DNA from: Fistularia commersonii
Lineage: Eukaryota; Chordata; Actinopteri; Syngnathiformes; Fistulariidae
NCBI GenBank assembly: GCA_037954325.1
Contig: JBBMNZ010000035.1
Coordinates: 3,266,501 to 3,330,500 of the forward strand
DNA length: 64,000 nucleotides
Direction of reading: 5' to 3'
The position numbers and the translations under genes are program-made. Shown here piece by piece: positions 12,341 through 23,960 of the stretch. Every line of letters begins with the position of its first letter. Positions within the stretch are counted from its first letter, which is position 1. Below the pieces are notes generated by a model that saw nothing but the letters and a program-made list of their open reading frames with translations, was not told the DNA's origin and ran no database searches.

Positions 12341-15300
12341 GGTCCGGACAGTCCTTAAAACCCGATCCTTTGTGATGACATGGACGTACAAATACATTTC
12401 ATAATGTTATTTTAATAAAAAAAATGCTACTAATAATAAACAGCCACTCTAGCAAAAGCTGGAAAAGTACAATAAACCACAACGAAAGACCGGAAGACAA
12501 ACCGGTGCTTTATCGTCAAAACACAAGCAGAACTGAAAGCACTTCACGGTTGACGACTGAATAAAATAATAATTCATTAACAATAAGAAACAATTCTATT
12601 TTATTCTGTGTTGAAATGGCAGGTCACTGTGTGGGTCTTTACTGCGGGGTAAAATTCGTAATAACACATTTTAAACATGTTGGTTTTCTTCTTCATTTGT
12701 TTGCGACCTTAACCCCCCGAGGTCTTTTCTATCTGCTGCTCCCTCAAATGACCTAATTATCTTTCCACACTTGTGAAGTCTGCAGCTGCAGGAGAGACAC
12801 GGCGCTCGGGCCAGAGGACGCTACACCGCCATGCCGTCCAGAGAGAGAAACCTGAACGGGAGCGGCAGCAGAGAAACCCACCATCATTCAGAAACATGTG
12901 CTGTTATTAATAACATATGTTTACTGTTATTGATTATGTCATTACACCGACAAATGGCTGATGCTTTCTTTTCCCGATGCTTCTATGCCCGTGGACGGAC
13001 GTTCAGCGAGGGCTTCGTCAGAAACGACCTTGGGTTTTCTTCCCTCATCCGTACACCCTCCCCCCAACACGCGCACACACTCACACACACACACACACAA
13101 ACACACACACAAACATACATTCCTACAGAGAAATTAACTACGGGGCAAAAAAAAAAAAAAACCACACCAGAAGACACCGTCTGCTTTACCTCCGCCATGA
13201 ATTCACACTCGACACTCGACTCATCAGCAGCTATGATGTGTGTGTGTGTGTGTGTGTTGGGGGGGTTAATCCACTGACTGTCATTAATTAATGTTTACAC
13301 TCCCTTATCCCTGCTTGCACTCCCTCCGACACAAACACCGTTTATGACTTGTAGATGGAACCTGTGTTGATTGCAAAGTGGCTCTTTAGCACGTTAGCGA
13401 GCCAAACCTCAATGAAAGTACCTTTAACAGTAATACCGCTAATTATTTGGGTATTGTTTCAGGAATTAAACTGATTTTAGAAGAATGATGTATATGAGGT
13501 TTGACTGAAAGCTCATAATCTGCATCCCTAACTGAAAACACGCATGGGAAATATGTTTGACAAGGTTTGGAACGGACATGGCAACTGTCAATCACAGAGG
13601 TTCGAACACAAACATCTCACTGTTCACATACGGCTTAATTTGTCAAATTATGTCAAGGGGGACCAGTAAAATTATTACCTTGAAGTAACACAAAGTCCAA
13701 ATTTTTTCCTTTGTTTTAGTGTAAAGGAGGTAAACAGGTAAATTATAAAAATCTTTATATGTAATGAACCGTTCCTCTAAAAAATTACATGACAAATTAC
13801 ATTAACAATGAATCTTTAAAAAGAATTGATGAAATTACACTCTAAGAATTTTGTTGTGTTAAAAGAGAAATTCTTGGGAACACGGTGGGAAAATTTGCCA
13901 CTAGAATTTATTAGAAAATTGATTGGTAGCATGTATAAGAGGAAGTGTCATGTTTACCAGGCTATTTTGGTTATTAAATCAATCTTTTTAATTTTTCCCC
14001 TTTTTTTGCTATTGTTTTTTGTGTTTTTTAGAGAAATAAGAAAAGAAAAATCGTTTAAACTATGTCACTAGACGTTTTTTCATCAAAAAAATCATTTTGT
14101 TTTCAAATTTTGAAGCAAAAAAAACATTGCAAAGTTACTTTTTCATGTTTTCCTTGCCCTTTATTTTTAAAAAACACTGTATAAAACCCTCAGATGCATG
14201 TGAGAAAAAACGCACTTACACAAAGATTTGATTTCGCAATTGGCCAGCAGGCCGCGAGTCTGCTTTGGCCGGACAGCTTTGGACAGCTTTTTGCGTCTCT
14301 GGGGGGGAAGTGAAAATAAAAATGTGTAAAAAGAAAATAAAGAAAGAAATAAAACCTCCCAGAGGAAATCTCTGAGAGCACTTTGAAACTCTTTGGAATT
14401 CAGATTGTGTCTGCCGTCAACACCGTCTTTGCATTTCAATGTACGGACTATCCTCTGTGCACGTACGGGTGCACAATAAGCTGGTGTAAAGGACACACTT
14501 TGGAGGACGTTCATTCATTTACCTGAGACGGAATCGAATTCCCAATCTAACGGCCCAACCCTTACCTTTCCTTGAACTTTAGAATCTAAATCACGACTTC
14601 CCTAAAAGTGCGACGGCATCGACTTTCTGTCACACACGTCGAAACCAGCTCGTTTCGTGTACACACACACACAAACTGTTCGTCATGCATGAAACGGCGA
14701 ACAAACACAAACGTTCTCTGTTGCTACACTTCCTCATTCACCCGCTCCCCCCCAGAAATGGTGTTTGTGCAGCCGCGGCGTGGCGGGGGGAGATAAGAGG
14801 CCGCCCGGGTTCGGTCATCCGGTGCTTCCCGCCGCCGAGACCCTGTGCAGGATTTTCATTTTCCTGGCATGAGGGCGAAATTTTAAGATTCCACATGGTG
14901 CCGTGACTTGTATGCTCACTGACTGTGTCAGATTTGGCACAGGGCAGAGGGGTACCATGAAACGTGGGGATCCAGCTGCACTGTACCGCCACCTGGTGGT
15001 AGGGAGGACTAATGCCACCTTGTGGGTGGGGGAGAACGCAGCTTCGGGGGTTGTTTTGCACGTTCAAGAGCGGTCGTTTTGCACGGAAACGAGGCCCTAA
15101 GATAGCTAGTGCGCAAGAATACTGCGACATGCTAATTAGCATAAGAATGGAAGTGATAAAAATTTGAAAAAAACGTTTCCCGTCATCTATTTCAGAGAAG
15201 TGTGAGGGGAGCCGTTTGCGCTAACGACAACACAACCTCCTCTGACTGAAAGATGGCCGCCTTGTCGTCGTCATGGTAACCAGCGGCGACAAGGCCCAGT

Positions 15301-16133
15301 TGGGGTTCCGGTTCGTCCGCGCCCTCTTGGCTCGCGGTAATTAACTTTCAGCGCCATAAATTGTGCAAATGGAAAAAAAAAAAAAAAACCCTAACGAGCT
15401 GCTCGTCTGCGTTCCTGCTAGATGATGTGAAAAGTTATTAGTAGCGGAAATTTAAGGACAGAGAGTGAATTCTTCCCAGCTGAGACGAAATTGGCTGCGG
15501 TACATCCGCATCTGGAAAACATGGAGGAGAACTGGACGTGCAATGGCGACGCAAAAACCTGATTGGACAAGAGAAACGTAACACAAACATGCACACACAC
15601 ACACACACAAACACACACACATGCACAGACACTGTCCACGCCACGTTTTCATACTAAGCTCCACCCACCACTGTTCTGGTGCTTAAGTGTCCTCCTCAAT
15701 AGAGCTGTCACCACCGCGCATAGCGTCTCCAGGCGGGACGTTTTTGTTTTTTTTTAGGTTTCTTCCATGCTTGTGAAAAGACACCTCCTGGCTATTTATA
15801 GCAGGCGTGTGTGTGTGTGTGTGTGTGTATGTGTGTGTTCCTTCCATTGAAGGAGGTTCCCAGCAAATAGATGTTTTTTTTTTACTTGACACAAGATATT
15901 AGACTGGCGTCGGGACTTTTTGTTGAGTTCGTAAACATGACAGATTAGCGATCCTAATCCTAGTGTGTGTGTCTCTGTGAGTGTGTGTGTGTGTTGTTGG
16001 TTCTGCATGGACACAAGCAGGACCTTTGGCCGACGTGATATTTTCGCTGACCTTCCATGTACTTGACGTTTTTTTCCACGGTTCTCCACCTGTGGGTTGG
16101 TTGCATAAAGAATGCAGAAACATGGCCCCTCTG

Positions 16134-16180
<47 letters not shown>

Positions 16181-16299
16181 GCAACTGTTAATGTAGATAT
16201 TTCCGGCATGAGCAGGAAGAAAAAAAACAAGAATAAACATATATAAGTCATTTATTACCTATAGTGCTTATGCCTTGTGTCCATGGGGGGTCTGCAGCC

Positions 16300-16465
16300 A
16301 ATCCCTGCTGTTCCTGGATCCGGAGGCGGGGTTAACCGTAACGTGTCAGCTGTCAATCACAGGGAGCCCCTTTGTTCACACCCTCGGACGATTTCAACGA
16401 AGCTGCTATTTTGGGAGACATGGGGAGAACCCACTCAGGAGAACGTGGAGACGCCCGTGGTTTCT
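16300..16465 (+). repeat. Dispersed fish repeat copy
   Basis: GAGGCGGGGTTAAC, then TCAGCTGTCAATCACAGGG, a CACCCTCGGACGATTT part and a GGGAGAACCCACTCAGGAGAA segment, in the same order as the other copies. It lies downstream of the glucagon-receptor gene. Confidence 0.55.
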
Positions 16466-16975
16466 TTTTAAACAAAAATCAGAAAAGGCAGAACATGGTA
16501 CGTTCCGTGCTCTGCGGATCCGCTGGGTTTGTGCGTAAAGACTCCAGGCGTGGATCGGGTTCTCTTTGCAGACACAGCTGGTTTTAATGGGACAGACAGA
16601 AACACACGGAGACGACAGTTTGGCATCTTGATGAAAATATTTTCCTTTTTTTTTTTTTTTTCCCGCTCTCGGCAAGTGACTTGAGTTCGTAGTTTTTCGC
16701 CGTCGCTGAAGCGCATGGACGCCAGACGTTAGACCGATCCGCATTCACAGAAACAATCAAAAGGGGGGGGGGGGTTCGAGTTTTTTTTTTTTTTTTTCGG
16801 TGTCAATAAATTAAAACATTAGAAAAAGGAACATGCTACTCCAGCAGATCCTCCACAAGCACGGTAGCGGCGCGGGAACATGCACACACACACTCCGGCA
16901 CCTGTTCAAAATCATTCTTCACGTCTTAAGTCAATGAGTGACCCCGACAGGCGCCAGGGGTCCCGGCGGAGGCCC

Positions 16976-19309
16976 TCAGACGTCGGTTTCCTCGGGGCCC
17001 CGAGTCCCGGCCCGGCTCGCCGCCCTGTCCTCCAGACACATGTCCTCGGTGGTGGTGCTGGCGCGGCTGGCGGCGCCGCGCTGCGACAGGAAGGGGAAGT
17101 GGAAGGCCAGTTTGCTCCTGGCGGGCCGGAGCTTCCCCGCCACGTTGGTGAAAGACAAGACCAGGCGGCGGTTGTCCTCTGGCCCGGCGGAGCGGGAGGG
17201 GCGGCGCTCCGGTTTCCTCGGCCTGTGCGAGTTGCCGCCGCCGCCGCTGCGCTCGTCGTCGTCGTCGTCGTCGCTGTCGGCGTGCAGGTCGGCCGGGTGG
17301 CCCGTGGCGATGCTGCCGCTCTTGACGTGGGGCGTCTGGCTGTGGGTGTGTCGGTACTCCTCGTCGATGTCCTTCCCCAGCTTCCACCGCTTCCACTTCT
17401 TCAGCATTTCCGACTGAACCTTCAGGGATCGGAGAGAAGAAGCGTGATGAAGGAAAAAAAAGCGGCAGGAATCCCCAATTTTCCCGCGACATCCCACAAC
17501 CCGCCACCTCTTTGTTGACGAAGCAGTAGAGGATGGCGACCAGCAGCCCCTGCAGGAGGAGAGGACGCAGGTTTTAACGCGTTTGACGTGAAATTTCTGT
17601 CATTTACTCGGCGGTGGGAGGGGGCGGAGCGGCCAACCTGAAAGGAATTGAAGAGGAGGTCGCAGAAGAGGCGGACGAGGCGCAGCATGGAGCCTTTGGG
17701 GACGGACTCGTCGATGACGAAGGTGAAGAGGATGGCGTGGATCCCCAGCAGAGGGATGAGCGTCAGGGTGGACTTCGCCAACCTGGACAGCGATGGGTTG
17801 ATCTTATTATTTATTCTTTTTTTTTTTTTTCAAAGCCACTGATTGGCTGCATTCAAACAATGCATTGTGTTTGCTACTGTAGGATTGGTGGAGATGGAGA
17901 CCCACCCTGGAATCCATCCATCCACAGCAAAGCTGTACATTTATGTCTTGATGACATTTGTCTGCACAGTTCACCCATGATGGAGGGGCGGGGCTAAACC
18001 AAGAGAGAGGCGGGGCTTAACCTGGATGTGACAGCTGTCAATCACGGGCCACATGTTCAGACATCCGACCGTTCACCTTCTCATCCACACAATTTGGAGC
18101 AGCTTCCATTTGCTTTTTTGTGCCACGGACCAGTTTTGTGCATGAAAATGTTTCTGCGGACCAGTTAGAAGTATTTAATCTGAATACAACAATTAACAAC
18201 TGAATACAATGCTTCATTAGCTAGCCGTTCACTGCTATAGCAGGTGCGGAGTTTGTGTATCACCTGTTGCGGTGAACCTGTACCTTAGGTAGGAATTTTG
18301 GTATTTTCTTTTTGCTGGCAGTCTGCGACGCCTCTGTGGCCTCATCATTTGCCAGTTTCCTCCTGAAAAAGCTCTCTTGCAACTTTTGTTTCTGGCTCAT
18401 TTTATTGCTCAACTCACCCTTCATGCCATCTGCACCATATATATAACAGCGCACAACGTAAATAACTTGTATGTCTATTTAGTTTTATTTTTTTATTCTT
18501 CGAAAAAACCTGTTCACGCTCTGAGCCGGTAGCTCTCATTACAAAATTTCCCTGTGCCTGCACAATAACAATTAAAAATCTTCTCCAAAGCTAGCTTGTG
18601 ATAGCTAGCGCTAGCTAGCTGTTGCAGTGAGGTGAAGGCAGACACAGACGTTTTTGAAAATAAGATGCAGAAGGCCTAATGAAAAAAACTATAATTCATA
18701 CCGAGAAATATTTTCTTTGTGGACTGGTACCAAATGATGCTGTGGGAGGTAAATGTAGAACCTGGCGAGAACCCAGGCAGGAGAACATGGAGAACCCAGC
18801 GGATCGGAACCAGGACCCGCCTTACCTGAACTTGTAGTCGGTGTATCTCATCTGGTGAGCTCGGAGTTTGGACATCAGGATTTTGATGATTCGGATGAAA
18901 ATGAAAAAGTTAATCTGGAACAAGGGGAGAGGAAACGGTGAGCGGAGGCCCTGGGTTTAATCGGATTGCACACACACGCACACACACACGCACACACACA
19001 CACACACACACAGACGCTATGCAGAACCCTTTCGGATGACAGACCGCACCCACTGTGACAGCCTCCACGCTAGAAGCTCTCCAAGTTTGGTAAGGCGTGT
19101 GTGTCATGCGCACAGATGTGTTTACACACCTGGCGGGCGCGAACGGCGAGCACGACCACGGGTGTGAGCGTGAGCGCGAGCACAGGGGGGCCGACACACC
19201 CGTGTTCGGGAAGTGAGCCCTCGCACTACTCTATTTTCAGCGAGTGTGATAATGGGAGCGCACTTGAACCGCTGCAGGAAGTATCGGGGTCTCTGCACGT
19301 CCCAATGCC

Positions 19310-19347
<38 letters not shown>

Positions 19348-20882
19348 TGTGCACGTACGCTGTCGCATGAGGTTGCGGAAGGTCGCCGCTGTTAGTGTTA
19401 GTGCGCGCTCCTAAGTGTGTCCATCCATCCGTGTTACTTGTCTCTATGGGAACGTTGGGGCAGGAAACACACCAGAGGAATTCCATAATTAATTTTCTGC
19501 GTTTGTGTGTGTGTGTGTGTTTATTTCTGAGTATGTGTGTGTGTGTTTACAGTTATATTTCAAACAAAAACGGCTTCCAGGAAGTGGTGGGAACACTGGG
19601 GGACATTTTGACCCCGTCACAATCGAAATTATTCAGGAAGACATAAAGCAACAAAAAGTTTTACCTCTGCATGATTTCCAAAACATGATTTGCATTCCCT
19701 GAAACAAAAAACAAAAACAAAAACAAACAAACAAAAAAAAACAAAACATTTTGGCGCCCCCTGGTGGTGAAATAAACATCACTCCCTGTCCATGTTTGTG
19801 GACGCGGTGCACCTTGGATTTGCGTACTCCCTTATCACGCAAGCATTTTACCGAGACCGAGTCTAACATTTTAAAAGAATGCTGTTTCTAAGCAACAGCC
19901 GGACCAGGTGGAAAAGAAAAAGGCCCGTTGGCGTCCTCACGGTGGCTCCTTAGCTCTGATTGGCCGTTGCTTGCCGGCCAATCACAGAACAGGACAGCAG
20001 CAACGCCATGCGATGACCCCTGTCGACCGACAGTTTTTTGCACCAGGAAATAGACCATGACGGGGATGGCAGGAAGAGTCTTACCATGTAGGCAAAGAGT
20101 ATCGGAGAGCGAATGATCCACCAGTAGCCCATATTAATATTTCTCTCCCAGCACCTGCACACATACACACACACACACAGTAGAATATAAAGCGGCGTTT
20201 AAAAAATGGAAACGCGAAAGATGAAATAAGAGGAGGAAAAACTTACTCTTCATTCTCATAGAGATATTTGACGGTGATCCAGGGCGACACGAAGATGAGC
20301 GGCGCACCTGAGGATGAAGAAGGATTGAACATGTCGGGGGATTCAGGTCACGCTAACTTCCTCCGGGCTTAAATTCCCCCGAAAAATCAAATCACTCGCG
20401 TCCTTTTACCCACAGCCTCCTCCTTGACCTTTGACCCCGCCCACTTGGGGCTCACACCCCGATGATGACGGCGCTCTGCAGCGTCATCATCATCACCCAC
20501 ATGCCGGATTAGCATCCTTAGCTTTATTTAGCTTTATCAGCAATGTGCTAGAGGTTCCCTTTCTATATTATAACACATAATCTAGAACTTTTCCAAACAG
20601 CGATCTTCATGAAGCGGCTCCATGCCGCCGCCGCCGCCGCCGCCGCCATCACCGCCGCCTCTCACCCCAGCCGATGAGCAGGTAGATGTAGAAGTACTTC
20701 TTCTCGCTGAAGACGGTGATGACCAGCAGGCTGTGCAGGTAGATGCCCTCCACCAGCAGCCAGTAGTTGTTGGCCATCACGCTGTACTGCATCATCACCA
20801 TGGCGCCGCGGCACCACGTCACCGCCTGACAGCGAGGAAGGGTGGAGGTGGATGAGGAGAAAATTCCGTCAGACGGAAAAAA

Positions 20883-20915
<33 letters not shown>

Positions 20916-21025
20916 ACTGGATATTCTGCTGATGATCTTGTACATGACTCCCATTCCAAAATGTCTCATTCAATGGCACTCTGGTCCGAACAATAATTTT
21001 ATCTTAATAGACTCCGGAGGGGAGG

Positions 21026-21071
<46 letters not shown>

Positions 21072-21426
21072 CTCTCACCGGGATGCTAATCCAGGCCTGT
21101 GCCTGCGTGTCGGCCGCCCCCCTGGGGTCGAGGGTGAGGGTCAGCAAGGCGTCCTTCACCAGGATGGAGGCGGCTCTCAGGATGAAGGAGGCGAACAGGT
21201 TCATGTGGATGTTGTTCCTCATGCAGTGGAGCTTTCTGGTGCAGAGGTGACAGTGTGTGTTTGCGTGTGTGTGTGTGTGTGTTTGCTTCAATTGCTTTCC
21301 TCACGAAGGCGGTACCTGAAGGTGATGAGGATTCCCAGGGCCAGCAGCAGAGCCCCCAGAGAGAGCGAGTATCCCACCGTGTACATGACGCGGAACTGAC
21401 TGAGGATGCGGCCATATTGCTGCTGC

Positions 21427-21462
<36 letters not shown>

Positions 21463-21782
21463 AAGACAGGGCAAGTCAAGGAACACATTTCACACACACA
21501 CACGCACACGCACGTACATCCGAACAAAGTTTTGTCAGGACGAAAGATCTGGGGACGGCAGCCGTGTCTCTGCAGAGGGCTGTAGCTACCTGGTCTCCAT
21601 GGCGACCTTTGAGAGGGGATCTCACATGATTCAATGAAAATGCTTTTTCATTTCCTAAAAAAAACCTTTCAGGGAATTAAAAAGAAAAAAAAAAAAAAAA
21701 GAGATGATTTTGAGTCATAAGAGAAAGGGGGCAATTTGTAAGAGTCCGGGGATGAAGCCCTGAGAACACCAGCGTTCTATCG

Positions 21783-21826
<44 letters not shown>

Positions 21827-21971
21827 ACACCTCACCTGGCCAGGGTCGTCCTCGCATTCGCTGGTGTTCTTCTGCGCCCATCGGCCGTCTTTACCGCAGA
21901 TCCTGTAGACCAGGCCTTTCTGGACTGTTTTAGCAGACGCATGGAAACATGCTATAAGTAAACCCGCGCGC

Positions 21972-22004
<33 letters not shown>

Positions 22005-22615
22005 AGTACATGAGTGCATGCGAGCTACATTCAGGGCTGTAAACATTGATTACGACCATTGTAAAGATGCTCCTGCTGATTCAAGACTCAATGATTCGCC
22101 GAATCCCCTTAACTATGGGAGCTAACGCTCGGGGCTCTCCCTGGTGGCGCAAGCTAATTTAAGGCCCTCCGTGATAACATGGATTACCCTGAAGCTTGTT
22201 CATGCTCAGGCATTGTGAGCTTTCCATCCGGAAGAGGGGGGGGTTTCAAGGGAGTAACGGAGTTAGAATTACATTTCCAGTCCCCTGTTTTAACACACCA
22301 CCGATCGGCGCGCTCGCGGACACCCACCTTTCTGGTACCAGGGCAAGAACCAGGGGCAGGACACGTTGACGGTGGTCCCGGGAAGCCCGTCGGGCCAGCA
22401 GGCGTACTGGTCGAAGGTCTTGTTGCACACGACCCCTGCGGAGGTCAGAAAAGGTCGATTGCGTGAGGTCCACCTGGACGGGGGCGGCTGGCGTGCTCAC
22501 CTGTGGCAGGGGGCGCCGTGTTGATGGAGTCCAGACACTGGTTCCTGTAGGTGCTCCACTGCTCCTTCAGGAGCTCCAGGGATTTAGATGAGGAGGCCTG
22601 CAGGTCACGGGGGTT

Positions 22616-22656
<41 letters not shown>

Positions 22657-22727
22657 GGGGGGGGGGGTCTTACCTTTTCGCAGCCGCAGAGCATGAAGAA
22701 GACCAAGAGGAGGCAGACCTGGGACAT
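16976..22727 (-). CDS. gcgr: Glucagon-receptor-family class B1 GPCR
   Basis: Class B1 receptors bind glucagon-type peptides and signal mainly through Gs and cAMP. Thirteen coding exons: 22674-22727, 22501-22597, 22328-22435, 21836-21924, 21316-21422, 21079-21235, 20666-20825, 20247-20307, 20085-20154, 18826-18914, 17638-17782, 17508-17549 and 16976-17419 (1,623 nt, 540 residues). Exon 1 is a signal peptide (MSQVCLLLVFF). Exons 2-4 form the hormone-binding domain with six cysteines (C in NQC, VVC, YACWPD, SCPW, ICGKDG, SEC). Exons 5-12 carry seven membrane segments, including VGYSLSLGALLLALGI (TM1), LLVEGIYLH (TM3) and LAKSTLTLIPLLGIH (TM6). The C tail is long, with six Asp in a row near residue 443. 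Adjacent slc25a10 matches the human GCGR locus. The alternative is the mammal-lost sister receptor GCRPR/GCGLR; loop 3 reads IDESVPKG instead of the usual DEHAQG. Confidence 0.88.
17960..18110 (+). repeat. Dispersed fish repeat copy in gcgr intron
   Basis: It contains GAGGCGGGGCTTAACC and ACAGCTGTCAATCACGGG, then TTCACCTTCTCATCCACAC, the order seen in other copies. It sits in the intron between exons 17638-17782 and 18826-18914. Confidence 0.5.
18105..18745 (+). mobile_element. hAT-like non-autonomous element, copy 1 (gcgr intron)
   Basis: It shares ordered blocks with 23508-23960: GTGCCACGGACCAG / TGTACCAGGAACCAG near the start, GCATGAAAATGTTT, GAATACAACAATTA, GCTTCATTAGCTAGCC, and a final GGACTGGTACC / CAGACCAG part. 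The CCACGGACCAGT beginning and complementary end resemble fish hAT-type repeats. No transposase reading frame is present. Confidence 0.5.
22620..22653 (+). repeat. (TG)n next to gcgr exon 1 donor
   Basis: On the transcribed strand this is (CA)n, about 20 bases inside intron 1 after the signal-peptide exon, separated from the donor by a C-run. Confidence 0.9.
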
Positions 22728-23507
22728 CCCACTGACGCAGGGAGGATGGGGGTCGGCGGGGTCCAGAACGCCGAGGAGGTCCAACACATGAGGCCCCTCC
22801 TCAGCACTGTTTCGCCGTCAAGCCTACATGCGACACGGAGACGCTCATCAGTGCACACACACACACACACACACACATGTGTAAAGTTGAAGCAAAACCA
22901 TCAGCCATCTTCTGGCGTCCCCCCCCCCGTGTCGTCCTTCCCTCGACGTTGGAGAACGAAACGAAATCTGAAACGTTTCTGCAAAAAACACCTTGAGCGT
23001 GGGAACATTTTTTGGCTAAAACGTTTCAAATTCCATTCCGTTCCGTTCTCGCCGCCGCCGCCATCCCACCGCCGCGGGTCCCTGCTGACACGGAGCGGAC
23101 ACAAACATCACCCTGTTGTGTTATCAAAGCGTGCAGGCTTTCAACGCCATTAGAAAAACGACAACGCGTTTTCCTCCCACTATATTTCTCTTTATCTTGT
23201 CAAAATAAATACCTTTTCTTTTTGAAAAAGAAAAAAAAAACAAAACAAGAAAAAACCCACACATCACCGGGCGCCAGGCCGTGATGAATGACCTGTAATT
23301 TAATAAGGAATATATCGGCGGTTGAAATGCTATGAAATGATATTTACAGACAACCATGATGTATAGACTTTTCATAGCTCTTCTATTGTACTGTAAGGTA
23401 CCACTCCACACTATGCACTATGTAAATAACTTTATTTTTTATGGGAGGTCTCATTACAAAATTTCACTGTGCCTGCAAAATGCCAAAATTTTCTTGATTT
23501 TCTGATG

Positions 23508-23960
23508 CATAGTTCCCAACCATTTTTGTACCAGGAACCAGTTTAATGCATGAAAATGTTTTGTTTTATTATGAACGTTGGTTCGAGAACATTGAATACA
23601 ACAATTACACTTTATATTAAGCAGTTACAATAATTTTGCACCATAAAAAAAAATAAAAAATAATAGATAATAAAGTTTTGAGGGTTTCAGAGCTTCATTA
23701 GCTAGCCCTTCGCTACAAATAATGCAAAGCGAGCGCTGTGTATCTCCTGTTCCGACAAACCCGTAACTTCTGTACGAATCTTGATATTTTCTCCGAAATG
23801 CAACTTTCTTTTTGCAGGCAAACTGCGACATCGTGAAACGCCGTGACAGAGTACAAACAGTCATTTTTCAATATAAGATCTGGAAGGTCTGATGAAAAAA
23901 CTATACCAAGAAAGATTTTATTTGCAGACCAGATGATCCAGGGTTGGGGACCATTGGTAT
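23508..23960 (+). mobile_element. hAT-like non-autonomous element, copy 2
   Basis: It starts GTTCCCAACCATTTTTGTACC and ends CCAGGGTTGGGGACCATTGG, an imperfect terminal inverted pair of the kind found in hAT/Charlie elements (TTCCCAACC / GGTTGGGGA). The internal blocks match the copy at 18105-18745. No coding capacity remains. Confidence 0.55.

Larger units (their letters stand above)
6381..16975. other. Gene-poor spacer between tubb4a and the glucagon-receptor gene
   Basis: The first 400 bases are CpG-rich and probably the tubb4a promoter. The rest carries CA/TG microsatellites (for example 8623-8674, 9676-9715, 11187-11217, 11376-11449 and 16139-16176), a 19-bp tandem repeat at 9149, a 21-bp minisatellite at 11535, dispersed-repeat copies and an AT-rich stretch at 13.4-14.6 kb. 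One 115-codon minus-strand ORF at 14167-14514 is discussed as a finding. No recognised protein family was seen. Confidence 0.6.
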
